From positions 204,211,501 to 204,275,500 of the forward strand of contig NC_134139.1 of NCBI RefSeq assembly GCF_033958435.1: a stretch of DNA of 64,000 nt, written 5' to 3'. Below, one piece after another: positions 1-11,700 of the stretch (position 1 is the first letter of the stretch; each line of letters starts with the position of its first letter). The notes under the pieces are model-generated. The model saw nothing but the letters and a program-made list of their open reading frames with translations, made no database searches and was not told the DNA's origin. Source of the stretch: Carettochelys insculpta. Taxonomy: Eukaryota; Chordata; Testudines; Carettochelyidae. Made by a program: the position numbers and the translations under genes.

Positions 1-207
1 CTACACAGCTTTTTCGTCGACAGAATCTGTTGACAGCAGCGTTGTACCTCAAAGCTTTGAGGCAGAACGTTGCTGATGAAAGTGCTCTGTTGTGTCCAGA
101 TATTGTCGACAAAAGGCACTTTGGGTGTGCACCCTCCACAAGTTTTGTCAAAAAACCGGGGTTTTGCCAGCAAAACTTGCTAGTGTAACCATAGCTGAGG
201 CAGCTGT
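1..207. mobile_element. DNA-transposon remnant cut by the window edge
   Basis: The start 'ctacacagc' and the end near 'ctagtgtaaccatagc' resemble the terminal repeats of the 'ggctayg..ctacac' elements elsewhere in this window. Short inverted segments lie inside, such as the 'tcgtcgac' and 'attgtcgac' areas. There is no coding sequence. The left terminus lies outside the window, so the family assignment is tentative. Confidence 0.35.
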
Positions 208-609
208 AAACCCAAAGGGCACTTATGCAACTAACCGGGGGGATCTAAGCTGTATGTGATCATTATCTCAGACATTTGATTGTGTGAAATTCCACTACTG
301 ACTGAAGGAAGATTGTGCTGCTATGATATTGTTCACAATGGATGTGTGATTTCTGTATGTCCCAAGATCTACCTCCAGACACAGAGCTCTTTTGGCTCTG
401 AGCAGCTGTAGTACATGGTGGAGGGTGAATCTAGAGATTCTTAGGTCAGATTGGTGAGCCATTACCCAATCTGCTATTCCTGCCCAAATTCCCAACTCAG
501 TTAACCGCAGGTGGAAACGGTAGATTGACTCAGAGAAGGGCTGCCACCCCCCCAGACAATCCCTAGGTTGCAGGACTTGAATAGGTCTTTCCAGCTTGCT
601 GTACCTTGA

Positions 610-1150
610 ACTGAATTGATGATAACATTGTGACAGTTTGGATCACAGGGACCACCTTGAGACTATCACCCGATGTGCCGATAATGCCACTGAGCCTGCC
701 TACCTGCCATCTGATACTCCCCACCCCGTGTCCTGTTGGGCTGGAAGCTCTGATCTCCGCGCCCCCCCCCACCAGCAAAGGCACAGTAATAATAACAGCC
801 CCCCCACAGCAGAGTAACTCAGATACTGGTAACAGGTCAGTTACAACTACTTGACGCCACCCAGGAGCACAGCCCCAAAGGGACCAAAGCCACAAGTAAA
901 TCTGTCTTATTTGGTACAAAATTTCACACTGAAGAAGCTCATGAAATTTGCTGTTATTATTAATAACAGAGCAACATGCACAGCTGTCATCCAACCCCCT
1001 GCCCCCCGGGTTACAATTATTTACACTGAGTTTGATAATAAATAAAAGTGTTTGTATTAAGCATAAAAAGTAGGATTTAAGTGGTTGCAAATGATAACAG
1101 ACAGAACAAAGTAAATTACTAAGCTAAAATAACACAGCAAAGCCTAATAC
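610..1150. repeat. Unclassified dispersed-repeat candidate
   Basis: This block has two C-rich tracts and ends abruptly against a MITE near 1159. Its texture matches long non-coding dispersed repeats that I recall from turtle genomes, but I cannot name the family. Open frames exist on both strands. They have no recognisable domain, and their proline and serine richness follows the C tracts, so I do not call a gene. The interval 208-610 shows nothing recognisable. Confidence 0.3.
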
Positions 1151-1158
1151 ACGGAGGC

Positions 1159-1410
1159 CGTGGCTACACTAGCCCCCGCCTTTCGGAAAGGGCATGGTAA
1201 TGAGCTGCTTCAGTAGATGCTAATGAGGTGCTGCCATGAATATGCAGTGCCTCATTAGCATAATGGCAGCCACGTGCATTTTGAAAGTACCACTTTTGAA
1301 ATGCACATTGCCCTTGTAAATGGGCCTTTCAAAAGGACCCCTTGCTTTCAAAAGCCCCTTCTTCCCAAAACCATTTGGAAGCCATTTCTGGATGAAATCT
1401 GCTGTGTAAA
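1159..1410. mobile_element. Harbinger-like MITE, right end not found
   Basis: The left end reads 'gccgtggctacactagccc'. The interior has a palindrome-like core (gctaatgaggtgctgc near 1219-1235 against gcagtgcctcattagc near 1244-1260) and further 'tttgaaa' and 'tttcaaa' inverted segments. The same architecture occurs at 49755-49968, so this is a family. No clear right terminal repeat was found and the boundary is approximate. Confidence 0.45.
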
Positions 1411-1559
1411 TATACAGAATTCTGAGGCATAATACTTTTATTAAAATATTGTTTCCTGGGTCTTTGGCCTGCATTTTGAAAGCCTCCATCCCAGCTAGGG
1501 GCTCTGTTTCGTCAGGAAACATGAACAAGCCCATGCAAAAATGCTAGCAGCTCACCAGC

Positions 1560-2880
1560 CCCTCTCATTCTCTAGCTGTGCAGTTGCTTATCCAATTAGA
1601 TGACAAAAGAAGCTGCTTCCAGGCAGATGCCAAAGAGTCTGTCACTAACTAATACAATGCAAATGTCACTGGCTCTCCAGGCTCTATTTCTTTCCCCAAC
1701 CTCTCCCCACTCATCCCTTTAGCAAATGCTATAAATACTGAGAGGCATATACAAGGCCTGAGTCTTTCCTGCCAGGGGATTGGGAAACTGTTTTCCTACT
1801 TATTTCATGGTATCATTCCTCCGTGTGCCACTTTCTAATGCCATGTGAGACAGATGGAACGAAACACGGTTTAGCCGTTAAAATAAAAAGGCTAATCCTC
1901 TAGGAATAATAGACGTAAGCTCTTTAGCTCAACTGTGCTATTGAGGCGTTCTTCAGTGAGTTGATTACAGTGACATGGAAAAGATTAAATTCCACTCCAG
2001 TCCCTCATCCAGAATTCAGAGTTTGGACCAGATCCTCAGCCAGCGTAAGCTAACATTGCTCTGTTCGTGGATTTCAGCAGAGCACTAGTGATGAGCCCCG
2101 ACTGAGGGTCTGGCCCTGTTTCTCCTTACCAAATGGAAAAGGTTTTGTTCGAATATTCACATCAGGAAAAGCGGGATCGACACTCAGAGTGTGCCAGAGC
2201 CTCATTCTGCATCTTCTCCTTGTTCTTTAAGCACCTGGAGGAAAAATAAAATCAGGGAGAACAAAATGCTTAGGGGGGCAGTGCTGTGACCTCTGCTATC
2301 TACCAGCTCAGGAGAGATGAGCACATTGGTGCTTTCCAGTCTTCAAACTGCAAGAAGTCCTGTCCTCACAGGGGCAGGGCAGGTTCCAGCAGAAGGCCAC
2401 ACATTTAAAGGCAGCTTGTCAGCATCAAGATCTGCTGCCTGGATCTGAATGGGAGATTTTCCCCTATGTATCTGTTAACAGCAAAAGCCATAGGAGCCAT
2501 TATTTGTGTTTATTGCTCTTTGTCAGTTGTTCCCATGAAAAATTCGTGGGTGAGCAAGTGTCTTTGATCAAAGACAGCTCCTTCTCCAGCGTTCTCCCCT
2601 CCTTTCCACCCCATCATCTTTCCTCCACTACGGCCCTGTGATCAGCTCATTGTTGAATCTTTCCGTTCCATATCACAAGTTTAAATCCAGGCCAGGTAGG
2701 CAGCAGTGAAATGCCATTAGTGTACAGGGTCTGTCTGAAGACAAGTATAAAGTGAGCTGATGGGAGTCCAGCTCCTTGGAGTCTCCACAACACAGACACC
2801 AAGGCCAGGTGATGTTCGTGCCATAACACAAGACCCAGAGGTCAACCAATTATGGAGGGGTGATAGCTAACTCAGAGGAA
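1560..2880. other. No gene recognised
   Basis: I see no exon pair, RNA gene or confident repeat in this stretch. It is ordinary A+T-moderate non-coding DNA. The span 2885-3040 has a faint 'ctgtctacacaggtgg' start like the MITE family, too degraded to call. Confidence 0.5.
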
Positions 2881-3126
2881 GAATTCTGATATCAGCCTAG
2901 CTCTGTCTACACAGGTGGTTGAGTTGGCTCAACTATATCGTTCATGCTCACGAAAAAAAGTTAGATCAGTCCAGCTACATTGATTAAATTTCATGTAGAA
3001 CTCACACTAGTGAAGACACAAGCTGGTGTTTCAAACCATATTGGTTAACCTGTTTTTTAAAAGCACCTTCTGTGCCCTCTACCACAATCAACTTCGACCA
3101 TAAATTATGGTTTGTGTACAACAGAA

Positions 3127-3422
3127 CAGGGGTCAGCAACCTGGGGCACAGATGCCAAGAGTGGCACGCGAGGCAGGAGAGTAGCCCTGCTCCTCCTCCC
3201 CCATGCAGCCGGGAGCTTGCTCAAAGCCAGGCCACCTGTGGATTAACAAAAGGCCAGTTGATGCAACCAACCACCACGGAAACGGTAAAGCTCTGCATCT
3301 CCATTTATTTATTAATGGAGTTGTTGTAAGTAGGACTATTAGTGACTTTAAAAAGTATTACCGACATTGAGGTCAAAATGTCAAATTTGGGCACTCTGCC
3401 TTGGAAAGGTTGCTGACCTGTG
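3127..3422. mobile_element. hAT non-autonomous element with 8-bp target duplication
   Basis: The ends are inverted: 'caggggtcagcaac' at the left and 'gttgctgacctgtg' at the right. The flanks are 'caacagaa' (3119-3126) and 'caatagaa' (3423-3430), an 8-bp duplication with one mismatch, which is the hAT hallmark. A second copy lies at 6750-7080. No transposase is encoded. Confidence 0.8.
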
Positions 3423-3714
3423 CAATAGAACGAGGGACCTGTCGTCCTCCAGAAACTATGACACTCCTGTTAATACACCAGTACCTAATTGTTCTGAGGT
3501 CACCCACAAGTCCCTCACCAGGATGCAATTTAAGAATAACTCACTTGCAAAATGTACCAGATGCTTTTAATGCAACCTCAGTGACGCTAATGATATGAGA
3601 TTTGTATTAGCGTCTCCTAATACATCACAAATCTGCTCTTGTGTTCTATGACCATTTGTACATTATGGACCCTATCCCATGAATTACCGAGTCTACTTAT
3701 AAAACAAAGCAAGC

Positions 3715-3778
3715 AGTCCTGTAGCACCTTAAAGCCTAACAAACAATATTATTTTGTAGCACCTTGAAGGCTACACTA
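3715..3778 (+). mobile_element. SINE fragment (gtagcacctt...gactaac type)
   Basis: The segment carries 'agcagtcctgtagcacctt' and 'aacaaacaat', the mid-body of the SINE that occurs in fold-back form at 37.9, 38.9 and 39.4 kb. A second 'tgtagcaccttgaaggct' motif follows immediately, so the copy is partly duplicated or rearranged. Confidence 0.55.
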
Positions 3779-3816
3779 GTCTACTTATGTGCTTACTTGC
3801 CGTATCCAATCATCAG

Positions 3817-4232
3817 GGCTACGTCGACACTACAGAGATCTTTCAAAAACAAAGCCCTTCCGGAAGAGCTCTTCTGAAAGAACGTCTTTCGAAAGAGTGC
3901 ATCCGCCCACAGAAAAGCAGATCAAAAGAGTGATCTGCTCTTCTGAAAGAGCGTGTCCACACAGCCCCAACTCTTTCAAAAGAACAGGCCAGGGATGGAA
4001 AAATCAGGTGCCATGAGGACTGCTCTTTCAAAAGAAAGCCCTGCAGAGCATCTATACATACTTGCTTTCAAAACAAGGAGCTCTTCCTGAAACGGGAGAG
4101 GAAGAGTGCTTTTGAAAGGAGCACCTCATTCTTTGGATTTACTTTTGAACAAATACTTTTTGTGGGTAGACACTCCGTGGGATCTTTTGAAACCCCCTTC
4201 TTTCAAAAGAACTTCCTAGTGTAGACACAGCC
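3817..4232. mobile_element. Harbinger-like MITE
   Basis: Inverted ends 'ggctacgtcgacactac' and 'ctagtgtagacacagcc' enclose about 400 bp rich in 'tttcaaaag' and 'cttttgaaa' segments that can fold on themselves. It has no coding capacity. A PIF/Harbinger origin is inferred from the terminal-repeat type and from relatives at 26323 and 43602, which have 3-bp T-A type duplications. Confidence 0.65.
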
Positions 4233-4947
4233 TAGATGTTTTGGTGTGATTTATAGTGTTTCAGGGCCCATCTGCGCTGTTGAAGAGAATTACCTTAATA
4301 CGAACTAGGAATCTTATAGTTTACACCTGCAATGTCCACTCTTTCGAGGTAGAGCACAGCAGTTGGATGGGTCCTGCTACATATCCCTGTATCCTGAACA
4401 GCGAGGCAGTGGAGAGAAACTGGTAAGAAAGGAAGACAAAAACTGGAACTCAACCCTCATGAAAGCCTGTTTGTGTCAATAGTTTCTAATGGTTTTCTTT
4501 GATAAATCCCCCATTTCAGGTGGACCATGATTCTATGTATGACACTCATTCACAAACTAGTCAATAACAAGGAAAGGGCATGGGAAAAGCTGTGCTAAGG
4601 AAAGAGCTCCCTTGTCGTCATTAAAAATGTACCTCCATGAACAGCCCAAGCTACTTCACTGAGAAAAGCTCGCCTGCCAATACGGAGCTGTGCACATGAA
4701 TGACTACGCTGGTGGAACGTATATCACTGGGGTGGGGTGTGGAATTATTCATGTTACTGAGTGACATCAATTATGCTGACATAAACTATAACGTGGGCAT
4801 AGCCTAAGACCAAAAGGTTGTCTCTCTCCCCCCAAAAAAACTCAGTCCAATGAGACACACAACCTCACCCACCACATCACTTTAATATCCTGGAGCTAAC
4901 AGGGTTACAACAATACAGCATAAGTTAATTATGTGCATATATAGCTA

Positions 4948-5273
4948 CAGGTTGAACCTCTCTAATCAGGAACTCTCTCATCTGGCAACATCTGTAATCC
5001 AGTGTGATTTTAGTTAGCTGGATGATCACTTATCATGGATGTGGCCAAATTTCCTGTGAGTCCATAAAGTTTGTTTACGGACACCAGTCCTGCCTCTCAG
5101 TGTTCTGTGCTGCTATTTAGCTGTAATTTACCCCTAAATGTCTTCTACGAGCCCAGTGAGCAGCGGAAGTGTTGGTAATGTGCTAGACAATATTGATCTC
5201 CCACAGTTCAACAAATTCTCTCATTCGGCACCAGTCAGGCTGTGAGGGTGTCAGATGAGAGAGATTCGATCTG
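4948..5273. mobile_element. Mariner/Tigger-like MITE with TA duplication
   Basis: The left end 'caggttgaacctctctaatc' mirrors the right end 'gagagagattcgatctg', with TA on both sides (4946-4947 and 5274-5275). The TA duplication and the 'caggttgaacctctc' terminus fit Tigger-type non-autonomous elements. There is no transposase frame. Confidence 0.75.
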
Positions 5274-5914
5274 TACAAGTCTATACCACAGATCCCCAAA
5301 GGTGCTTTCGGGACCTAACTCCAACTGAAATCAATGGGATTTGAGGTTCTTGGCCTACATGACATGGGAAACTCTCGTTCCTAATTTCCTAATTTATCTT
5401 TCAAGTGTACATACAGTAGAATTACTCAATATAAAATCAAGGCCTCTAACAAACAGAGTTATGAGCTGCAGACAATATACAAAAAAGACAAGTATAAAAG
5501 TCTGTTATCTGTTAAGCTAAAGTGGAAACAAAATTTAGGATTTGAAGCTCAAATGACAGAGTACATAAAAACACGTAAATAGCAAAATATTTCTGTTGAT
5601 GCCAGACACATGAGTAAATCAGTTTTGTACATGGTATTTTTATCACTCTAATGAAAACCAGACTATACCTACCCTAGCAGTTCTGCACTCTAAGCCAGTT
5701 ATGCAGTTACACTGAGACCCTTTTTCCATTAGACAAGGAAACATCCATTGGTCCCAAAGTACTGGGTAAACGACATCATGATCAGTACTGATTACGTTCT
5801 GGTAGGCAGCTTTGTCGGTAGAGGTGTCTGGGTAAAATGTGTTTTGACCCTACTTAATTTTGTTATTCGCAGAATGGAAGGCCGATGTGCCTCTGTCATG
5901 AGTGGGGATCCAAT

Positions 5915-6749
5915 GTGTTTACTGTTGTACAAACCCACTGTCAGAGAAAGACCCTGACTTAGAGAGTTATAATCTGAATAGACAAGACAGAAAGAGTGGG
6001 ATGGGAAGCTGTGGTGATTTGCTCATGGTCACACAGTAGGTTGGGCACAGAGCCAGGAGTAGCACCTTTGTTTCCACAAGCTAAATATGAGTCAACAGTG
6101 TGATGCTGTTGCAAAAAAAGCAAACAGGATTCTGGGATGCATTAACAGGTATGTTGTGAGCAAGACACGAGAAGTCATTCTTCCGCTCTACTCTGGACTG
6201 GTTAGGCCACAGAATATTGTGTCTAGTTCTGGGCACTGCATTTCAACAAAGATGCGGAGAAATGGGAGACGGTCCAGAAAAGAGCAACAAGAATGATCAA
6301 AGGTCTAGAGAACATGACCTATGAAGGAAGGCTGAAAGAATTGGACTTGTTTAGTTTGGAAAAGAGAAGATTGAGCAGGGACATGATAGTGGTTTTCAGG
6401 TATCTAAAAGGACGTCCTAAGGAGGAGGGAGAAATCTTGTTCTTCTTGGCCTCTGAGGACAGAACAAGAAGCAATGGGCTTAAACTGCAGCAAGGGAGGT
6501 TTAGGTTGAACATTAGGAAAAAGTTCCTGACTGTCAGGGTGGTCAAACACTGGAATAAATGCCAAGGGAGGCTGTGGAATCTCCATCACTGGAGATATGT
6601 AAGAGTTGGTTAGACAAAGATCTGCCAGGGAGGGTCTAGATGGTGCTGGGCCCTGCCATCAGGGCAGGGGTCCGGACTCAATGACCTCTCAAGGTTCCTT
6701 CCAGTCCTAGTATTCTATTATTCTAATCTAGTGCACTAATCCACTAGAC
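5915..6749 (+). repeat. Ancient MIR-like amniote repeat split by a CR1 insertion
   Basis: The left half (about 5915-6075) contains 'gttataatctgaatagaca' and 'gtcacacagtaggtt'. Its tail continues as 'gcactaatccactagacc' at about 6732-6751. The CR1 copy at 6076-6720 sits between these halves, so it inserted into this older repeat. A relative of the left half lies at 26131-26255. Confidence 0.5.
6076..6720 (+). mobile_element. 5'-truncated CR1 LINE fragment, RT C-terminus and 3' UTR
   Basis: Translated pieces match the CR1 ORF2 tail: '[17 protein letters not shown]' near 6087, then '[19 protein letters not shown]' from about 6314, in different frames because of indels. The 3' end carries the CR1 signature 'ctcaaggttccttccag' followed by 'attctattattcta'. 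The subfamily is the same as the copy at 56347-57677. It encodes nothing functional. Confidence 0.85.
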
Positions 6750-7080
6750 CAGGGGTGAGCAATCCCTGACATGGGTACCCCTAGTGGCATGTGAGCCAAT
6801 TTTCTTCAACACACCAGGGAGGAGCTCAACCCCACCCCTCCTTCCCCATGCAGCAGGAAGCTTGCTCAAAGCCATGCCATCTGAGGATTAACAAAAGACC
6901 AGCTAATGCTACCAACCACCACCTAAATGGTAAAACTCTGCCTCTTCATTTATTTATGAATGAAGCTGTTGTCAGTAGGACTGTTAGTGACTTTAAAAAG
7001 TATCACCGGCCTTCGGACCGTACATAGAAGTTAAAAAGTCAAATTCGGGCACTCTGCCTTGGAAAGGTTGCTGACCCCTG
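6750..7080. mobile_element. hAT non-autonomous element, second copy of the 3127 family
   Basis: The ends 'caggggtgagcaa' and 'ggttgctgacccctg' are inverted, and the interior matches 3127-3422 over most of its length ('gattaacaaaag', 'actttaaaaagtat', 'gggcactctgccttgg'). Flanks 'cactagac' and 'tgctcgac' agree at 5 of 8 positions, consistent with a decayed 8-bp duplication. It abuts the tail of the MIR-like repeat. Confidence 0.72.
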
Positions 7081-7364
7081 TGCTCGACTGCACTGTGTTT
7101 CTACTGTTTGTAAACAGAACTAGCATTTGCTAAAAGAATTGCTGGGCATTGTCTGGAGCGCTACGCACCTGCCAGCCCCCACTCCGCAGCTGTAAAAGAC
7201 ACCATCTCTAGGAACCACCCCAGGATGAAGACAAGTTTGTGCGTGGAATAATAATAATACTGGGACTTCACAGTATCTGACAGAGAAAATCAGCAAACTG
7301 TACAATAACTTAGTGGTTGGGCACACGCAGAGAAACACAAAACAGCTCAAGGTCTGGTGGTTGG

Positions 7365-8330
7365 TCAGTTTCAACTGGAATGCCCCAAGGATCGGTTCTA
7401 GCACTGGGTTTTTTTCAACATCTTTATTAGTGAACTGATGACAGGATGGATGGCACCCTCAGCAAGTTCATGGATGACACTAAGCTAGGGGAAGAGGTAG
7501 ATAGAGCCCAGAGTGACCTAGACAAATTGGAGGATTGGTCCCAAAGAGATCTGATATGGTTCAACAAGGGAAGGGCAGAGTCCTGCACTTGGGACCCGCG
7601 AAACTGATGGAAGAATCCCAAGCATTGTTACAGGCAGGGGACCAACTGGACAAGCAGCAGTTCAGCAGAAAAGGACCTTGGTATTACAGTGCATGAGAAG
7701 CTGGATATAAGCCAACAATGTGCCTTGTAGCCAAGGAGGCTAATGGCATATTGGGGTGCCTTAGTAGGAGCACTGCTACCAGATCTACAGAAGAGATTAT
7801 TTCCCTCCATTTGGGACTGGTCAGGCCACAGCTGGAGTATTGCATCCAGTTCTGCCCCCCCACCCCCAGTACAGAAAGGATGTGGATGAATTGGAGCAGG
7901 TCCAGCAGAGGGCAATACAATTGATTGGGGGCTGGAGCACATGACCTACGAGGAAAGGCTGAGGGATTTGGGCTTCTTTAGTCTGCAGAAGACAAGAGTG
8001 GGAGGGGATTTGACAGCAGCCTTCAACGACGTGAAGGGAGGTTACGAAAAGGATGGAGAGAGGCTGTTTTCAGTGGTGAGAGATGGCAAAATGAGGAGCA
8101 ATGGTCTCAAGTTCAGTAGGAGAGGTCTAGGTTGGATATTAGGAAAAACGATTTCATTAGGAGGGTGGTGAAGCACTGGAAGGGGTTATCTAGGGAGGTG
8201 GTAGAATCACTACCCCTAGAGGTCTACAAGTCCTGACATGACAATGTCCTGCCTGGGGTGATTTAGTTGGGATTGGTCTGGCTTTGAGCAAGGGGCTGGA
8301 CTTGGACCTCCAGCCCTATGATTCAAGGTA
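7365..8330 (+). mobile_element. 5'-truncated CR1 LINE with many indels
   Basis: Nucleotide and translated similarity to CR1 ORF2 runs from the region after the RT active site ('atgccccaaggatcggttct') through 'MTYEERLRDLGFFSLQKTR' (7941 onward). It ends with 'ttggacctccagccctatga'. Frames change at several places (7718, 7941), so this is a decayed copy of a different subfamily from 6076-6720. Confidence 0.85.
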
Positions 8331-8800
8331 GACTATAGTTACTGCAGTTGAATCTTGACCAGGAGACCAGAAGTAACCCTTTCCTCTGGCAAAAATGTAC
8401 CACAGACTCCTTAGTAAAGACTAAGCTGGCTTTGCGACTGATCCTGACTGAAAGCATTACTGCCCTATCAGCATGCAGCTTCAGGAAGCACAGCACAGTG
8501 TTTGCAGGATCTCTGCTAGGTTTGGCTGATGGTCTCCCATCCAAGCACTAACATCCTCCAGTATTACATAGCTTCAGCTACCTTGCTGGATTGACAAGGT
8601 AATAAACTAATTCCATGGTTAGATATGGAGAAGCATCAGGGCATGTTTCTACAAAACCCACAACACTGGACAGATGAGGACTAAACCGGAAAACCACACA
8701 GGTACGCAAAGTCAAGGACCGGCGGAAGGATGCTGAATGTATCTTACCAACAAGGGCGGCAAGTCGACTTTTTGGAATTTACTAGGCCTATTCTCTAGAG

Positions 8801-9294
8801 CAGTGTGTCTTAAACTATGTTCCACCGAAAACTGGTGTTCTGTGCACCACTTGCAGGTGTGCCATGAGTGTTTGGAAAAATAATTTAAAGTTTTACAATA
8901 ATCATTTTATGATGATAACAGTAATGGAAAATACTGAAACATAATTTTATTTCTTACAACTTGCAAGAGGGGTAGTCGTCTGGCAACCCAGCAAGGTTGA
9001 CTAACGTTGTGCTAACCTCCCCTCTCCTCTAATCTTCTCCGAGCAGCGTGGCAACAAGGAACAAAGTATGCATGTACATATTTCCTGTTATTGAAACCAG
9101 ATACAATGTTACTTCTTCATCACTAGGATAATTGATTAAATTACTTCATTTTGGTTCTGCTGTACATGTTGCCGTTTTGCTTTGTTTTGTTTTTTGTCTG
9201 GCAACCATTTTTTAAAGAACATTTTCCTAGGTGTTACACGTAAAAATGATTATTGTTTGGCGTTCTGTGGTCTCAAAAAGCTTCAGAAACACTG
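8801..9294. mobile_element. hAT non-autonomous element with perfect 8-bp target duplication
   Basis: The left end 'cagtgtgtcttaaactatg' and right end 'gcttcagaaacactg' are inverted. Both flanks are 'ctctagag' (8793-8800 and 9295-9302), an exact 8-bp duplication. A related copy in reverse orientation lies near 44154-44461 ('caccaaacaata', 'tagtttaagaaacactg'). It has no coding sequence. Confidence 0.88.
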
Positions 9295-9333
9295 CTCTAG
9301 AGCATCTGTGAAAAGCCATAGTTGAGACTGTTA

Positions 9334-9545
9334 GGCTATGGCTACATTGCACCCTAAATTTGAAAAAAGATAATGCAGTTTGCACTACACAAATTGCACA
9401 TTCTATTTCAAAATAGGCTATTTTGGCATTTGGAGCTGTCCGAATGGTGCCGAATGTTGAAATACTGTGCTGTTTTGAGGCATCCATTACTCCTGCACTG
9501 AGGTGAAGAGGCATTCTGAAATAGCTCTGCAGTATAGACATAGCC
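9334..9545. mobile_element. Harbinger-like MITE
   Basis: The left end 'ggctatggctacattgca' and right end 'cagtatagacatagcc' are inverted. The interior is full of 'ttgaaa' and 'tttcaaa'. The left flank is 'tta' but the right flank is 'gaa', so the expected 3-bp duplication is not intact. Confidence 0.65.
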
Positions 9546-9562
9546 GAACTGCGAGCATACCT

Positions 9563-10192
9563 TCTGAAACTGGATATGAGTCAATAATGTGCCCTTGTAG
9601 CCAAGAAGGCATGGCATACTGAGGTGCACTAGAAGAATTTCCAGCAGATCTAGAGAAGTTATTCCCCTCTACGTGGCACTGGTGAGGCCACATCTAGAGT
9701 ATTGTGTCCAGTTCTGGGCCCCCCAGTATAGAAAGGATGTGGACACACTGGAGCAGGTTCAGTGGAGGGCAAAGAAAATGATTAAGTGGCTGGAGCACAT
9801 GACCTATGAAAAGAGGCTGAGAAATCTGGGCTGATTTAGTTTTCAGAAGAGAAGAGTGAGCGGGGATTTGACAGCAGCCTTCAGCTTTCTGAAAGGTGGC
9901 TCTAAAGAGGATGGAAAGTGACAGATGGCAGAACAAGGAGCAAAGGTCTGAAGTTACAGAGGGAGAGGTCCAGATTGGATATTAGGAAAAGCAATTTCAC
10001 CAGGAGGGAGGTGAAGCACTGGAATGCGTTATGGGAAGAGGTAGTGGAATCTCCATCCCTAGAGGTTTTTAAGTCATGGTTTGACATAGTCATGGCTGGG
10101 ATGACTTAGTAGGGGTTGATCCTGGTTGAAGCAGGGAGCTGGACTAGATGACCTCCTGAGGTCCCTTCCAGCCCTAGATTTCTATGATTCTG
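9563..10192 (+). mobile_element. CR1 LINE 3' fragment
   Basis: It starts in the conserved 'gatatgagtcaataatgtgc' segment (the [11 protein letters not shown] region of CR1 ORF2) and ends with 'gtcccttccagccctagat' and 'ttctatgattctgtg', the typical CR1 3' terminus. Frames are broken, for example near 9835 and 9920. Its consensus resembles the young minus-strand copies at 13.5 and 40.2 kb. Confidence 0.88.
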
Positions 10193-10199
10193 TGAAACT

Positions 10200-11215
10200 G
10201 GAGGCTGAAGGCAGCAGTGACCTTTAAGAGAGCATGGAGCAGCTACCAAACTGAAAATGTGCCCATGTCAATAACACTGCTTCAGGCCATGTTGAGGCAG
10301 GGCTGTGGATGTCTGAGAACCAGTGCTTTCAACATTCATGGAAACAACTTCTCAGCACCTACCACCTACAGGTGTGTTTCCCTGTAGAAGACTTGTTACT
10401 TTGCAAGTCCGTGCCAGTATTCACAGGAGGCTGCTGAATGGAAGCAGTCAAAGTTTTCCAAGCTCAGCTGGGAATGAGGCATTGCAATATGCACAGATGG
10501 TGCCCAGGCAATGCCAGGTAAAAATAGCATCAGTCTTCCCAGAGATCCAAAGCATTGAGCTAATATCTCTCCCTGACACAGCGCCAAACTGTGGCTGCTA
10601 TAGAAATGCCTGTAAAGCTGCACCATGTCCTTAAATGAAGTTGCAAATTTCATGTAAGGCTGTTTGTCCCCTGCATTCTGAATTTCTTCCCTTGCTGTGT
10701 GACAAGCAATGGCCCCTTCACCAGCATTTCTGCAATGCAGCAAAGCTAAAGCACTAACTCAACTCTTTGACTAGGGAGCAGAAGAGTTCCTTATGCTGAG
10801 TTCTCAGCAATTCAGCCTTGTCTTTCACCAATTGTGCTGTGTGGCCAGCTCAGCTGACATCTCTGGTCAGGTGGATGAGCTGGATTCTCCTCTGCAGGGG
10901 CAGAATAACTGTGTTCTGCCAATGCACATCGGGGCAGAAGAGTTCAGCAGAAAACTCCATCTGAGTGCAAAGAGAAAACCTGGAGTATTTTCCCCGATAT
11001 CAAATTTTAGCAGAGGGGCTGCTGGGTAGGAACAACTGGGAGCTTACAAGCCAATAGTGGTGGGAATTTCCAGCCCAGCTGTAAGATTATTCTCCAGATG
11101 ATCCACAGAAGGGACAGAAGTGGATCACCAAGCCTTTCATGCAAGTTGCTATTGCTTTAGCCTGTGAGACAGAGACCCCTCTTGTGAAAGAACTTTGTGA
11201 CTCCCTCTCTTCAGC
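10200..11215. other. No gene recognised
   Basis: Unique-looking DNA with overlapping short open frames on both strands (for example 10323-10743). None has a recognisable domain, a convincing pair of splice sites or unusual codon structure. I see no RNA gene here. Confidence 0.5.
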
Positions 11216-11221
11216 TACAAA

Positions 11222-11313
11222 AACAACAAGAAGTCCTGTGGCACCTTCTAGACTAACAAATATTTTGGAGCATCAACTTTCATGGGCAAAGACCCGCTTC
11301 ATCAGATGCTAGG
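11222..11313 (+). mobile_element. SINE 3' body fragment
   Basis: It carries 'aagaagtcctgtggcacctt', 'agactaacaaatattttgg' and 'gggcaaagacccgcttcat', the body and tail of the SINE found complete at 24632 and 39430. The 5' head is missing. Confidence 0.8.
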
Positions 11314-11494
11314 AGCTTGGCGCTCAGCAATGTTTGGCTGCCAATGAAGGAGAATACCGAGCTTCAGTGGCAGAAGCCTGAAAGTTTGTATCTTTTTTTC
11401 TTCCTGGGATTTTGAGAGTCAGTCCTCCTTAGTGGTGGGGATTTAAAAATAGAAGACTGTCAATCAGAATGAACCTGTAAGGGGTTCATTGCCT

Positions 11495-11700
11495 TGGGGT
11501 GAAGGCATTGGTCTTAGACTCAGGGGTGTGTGTGCAGGGGGGAGCTTCAATTCCTAGCTCTACTACAGATGTTAGGCAAATTGTTTAATATCGCTGGACC
11601 TCAGTTCTTCCTCTGTGAAATGGGCTGATAACTATAGCATCTGGGAAATAGAAACCTCTTTGTGTGAAGACTCTGGCATGTTAGACATAGGTTTTCATCT
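11495..11700 (+). repeat. MIR-like ancient SINE remnant
   Basis: Segments such as 'aggcattggtcttagactca', 'tcaattcctagctctacta' and 'cctctgtgaaatgggctga' follow the MIR order (head, core, tail). It is diverged and non-coding. Confidence 0.55.

Noticed and set aside
563..1090. 175-codon minus-strand frame with cysteine-rich segments
   Set aside because: It lies in a probable dispersed repeat with C tracts, is matched by open frames on the plus strand, and has no domain or splice context.
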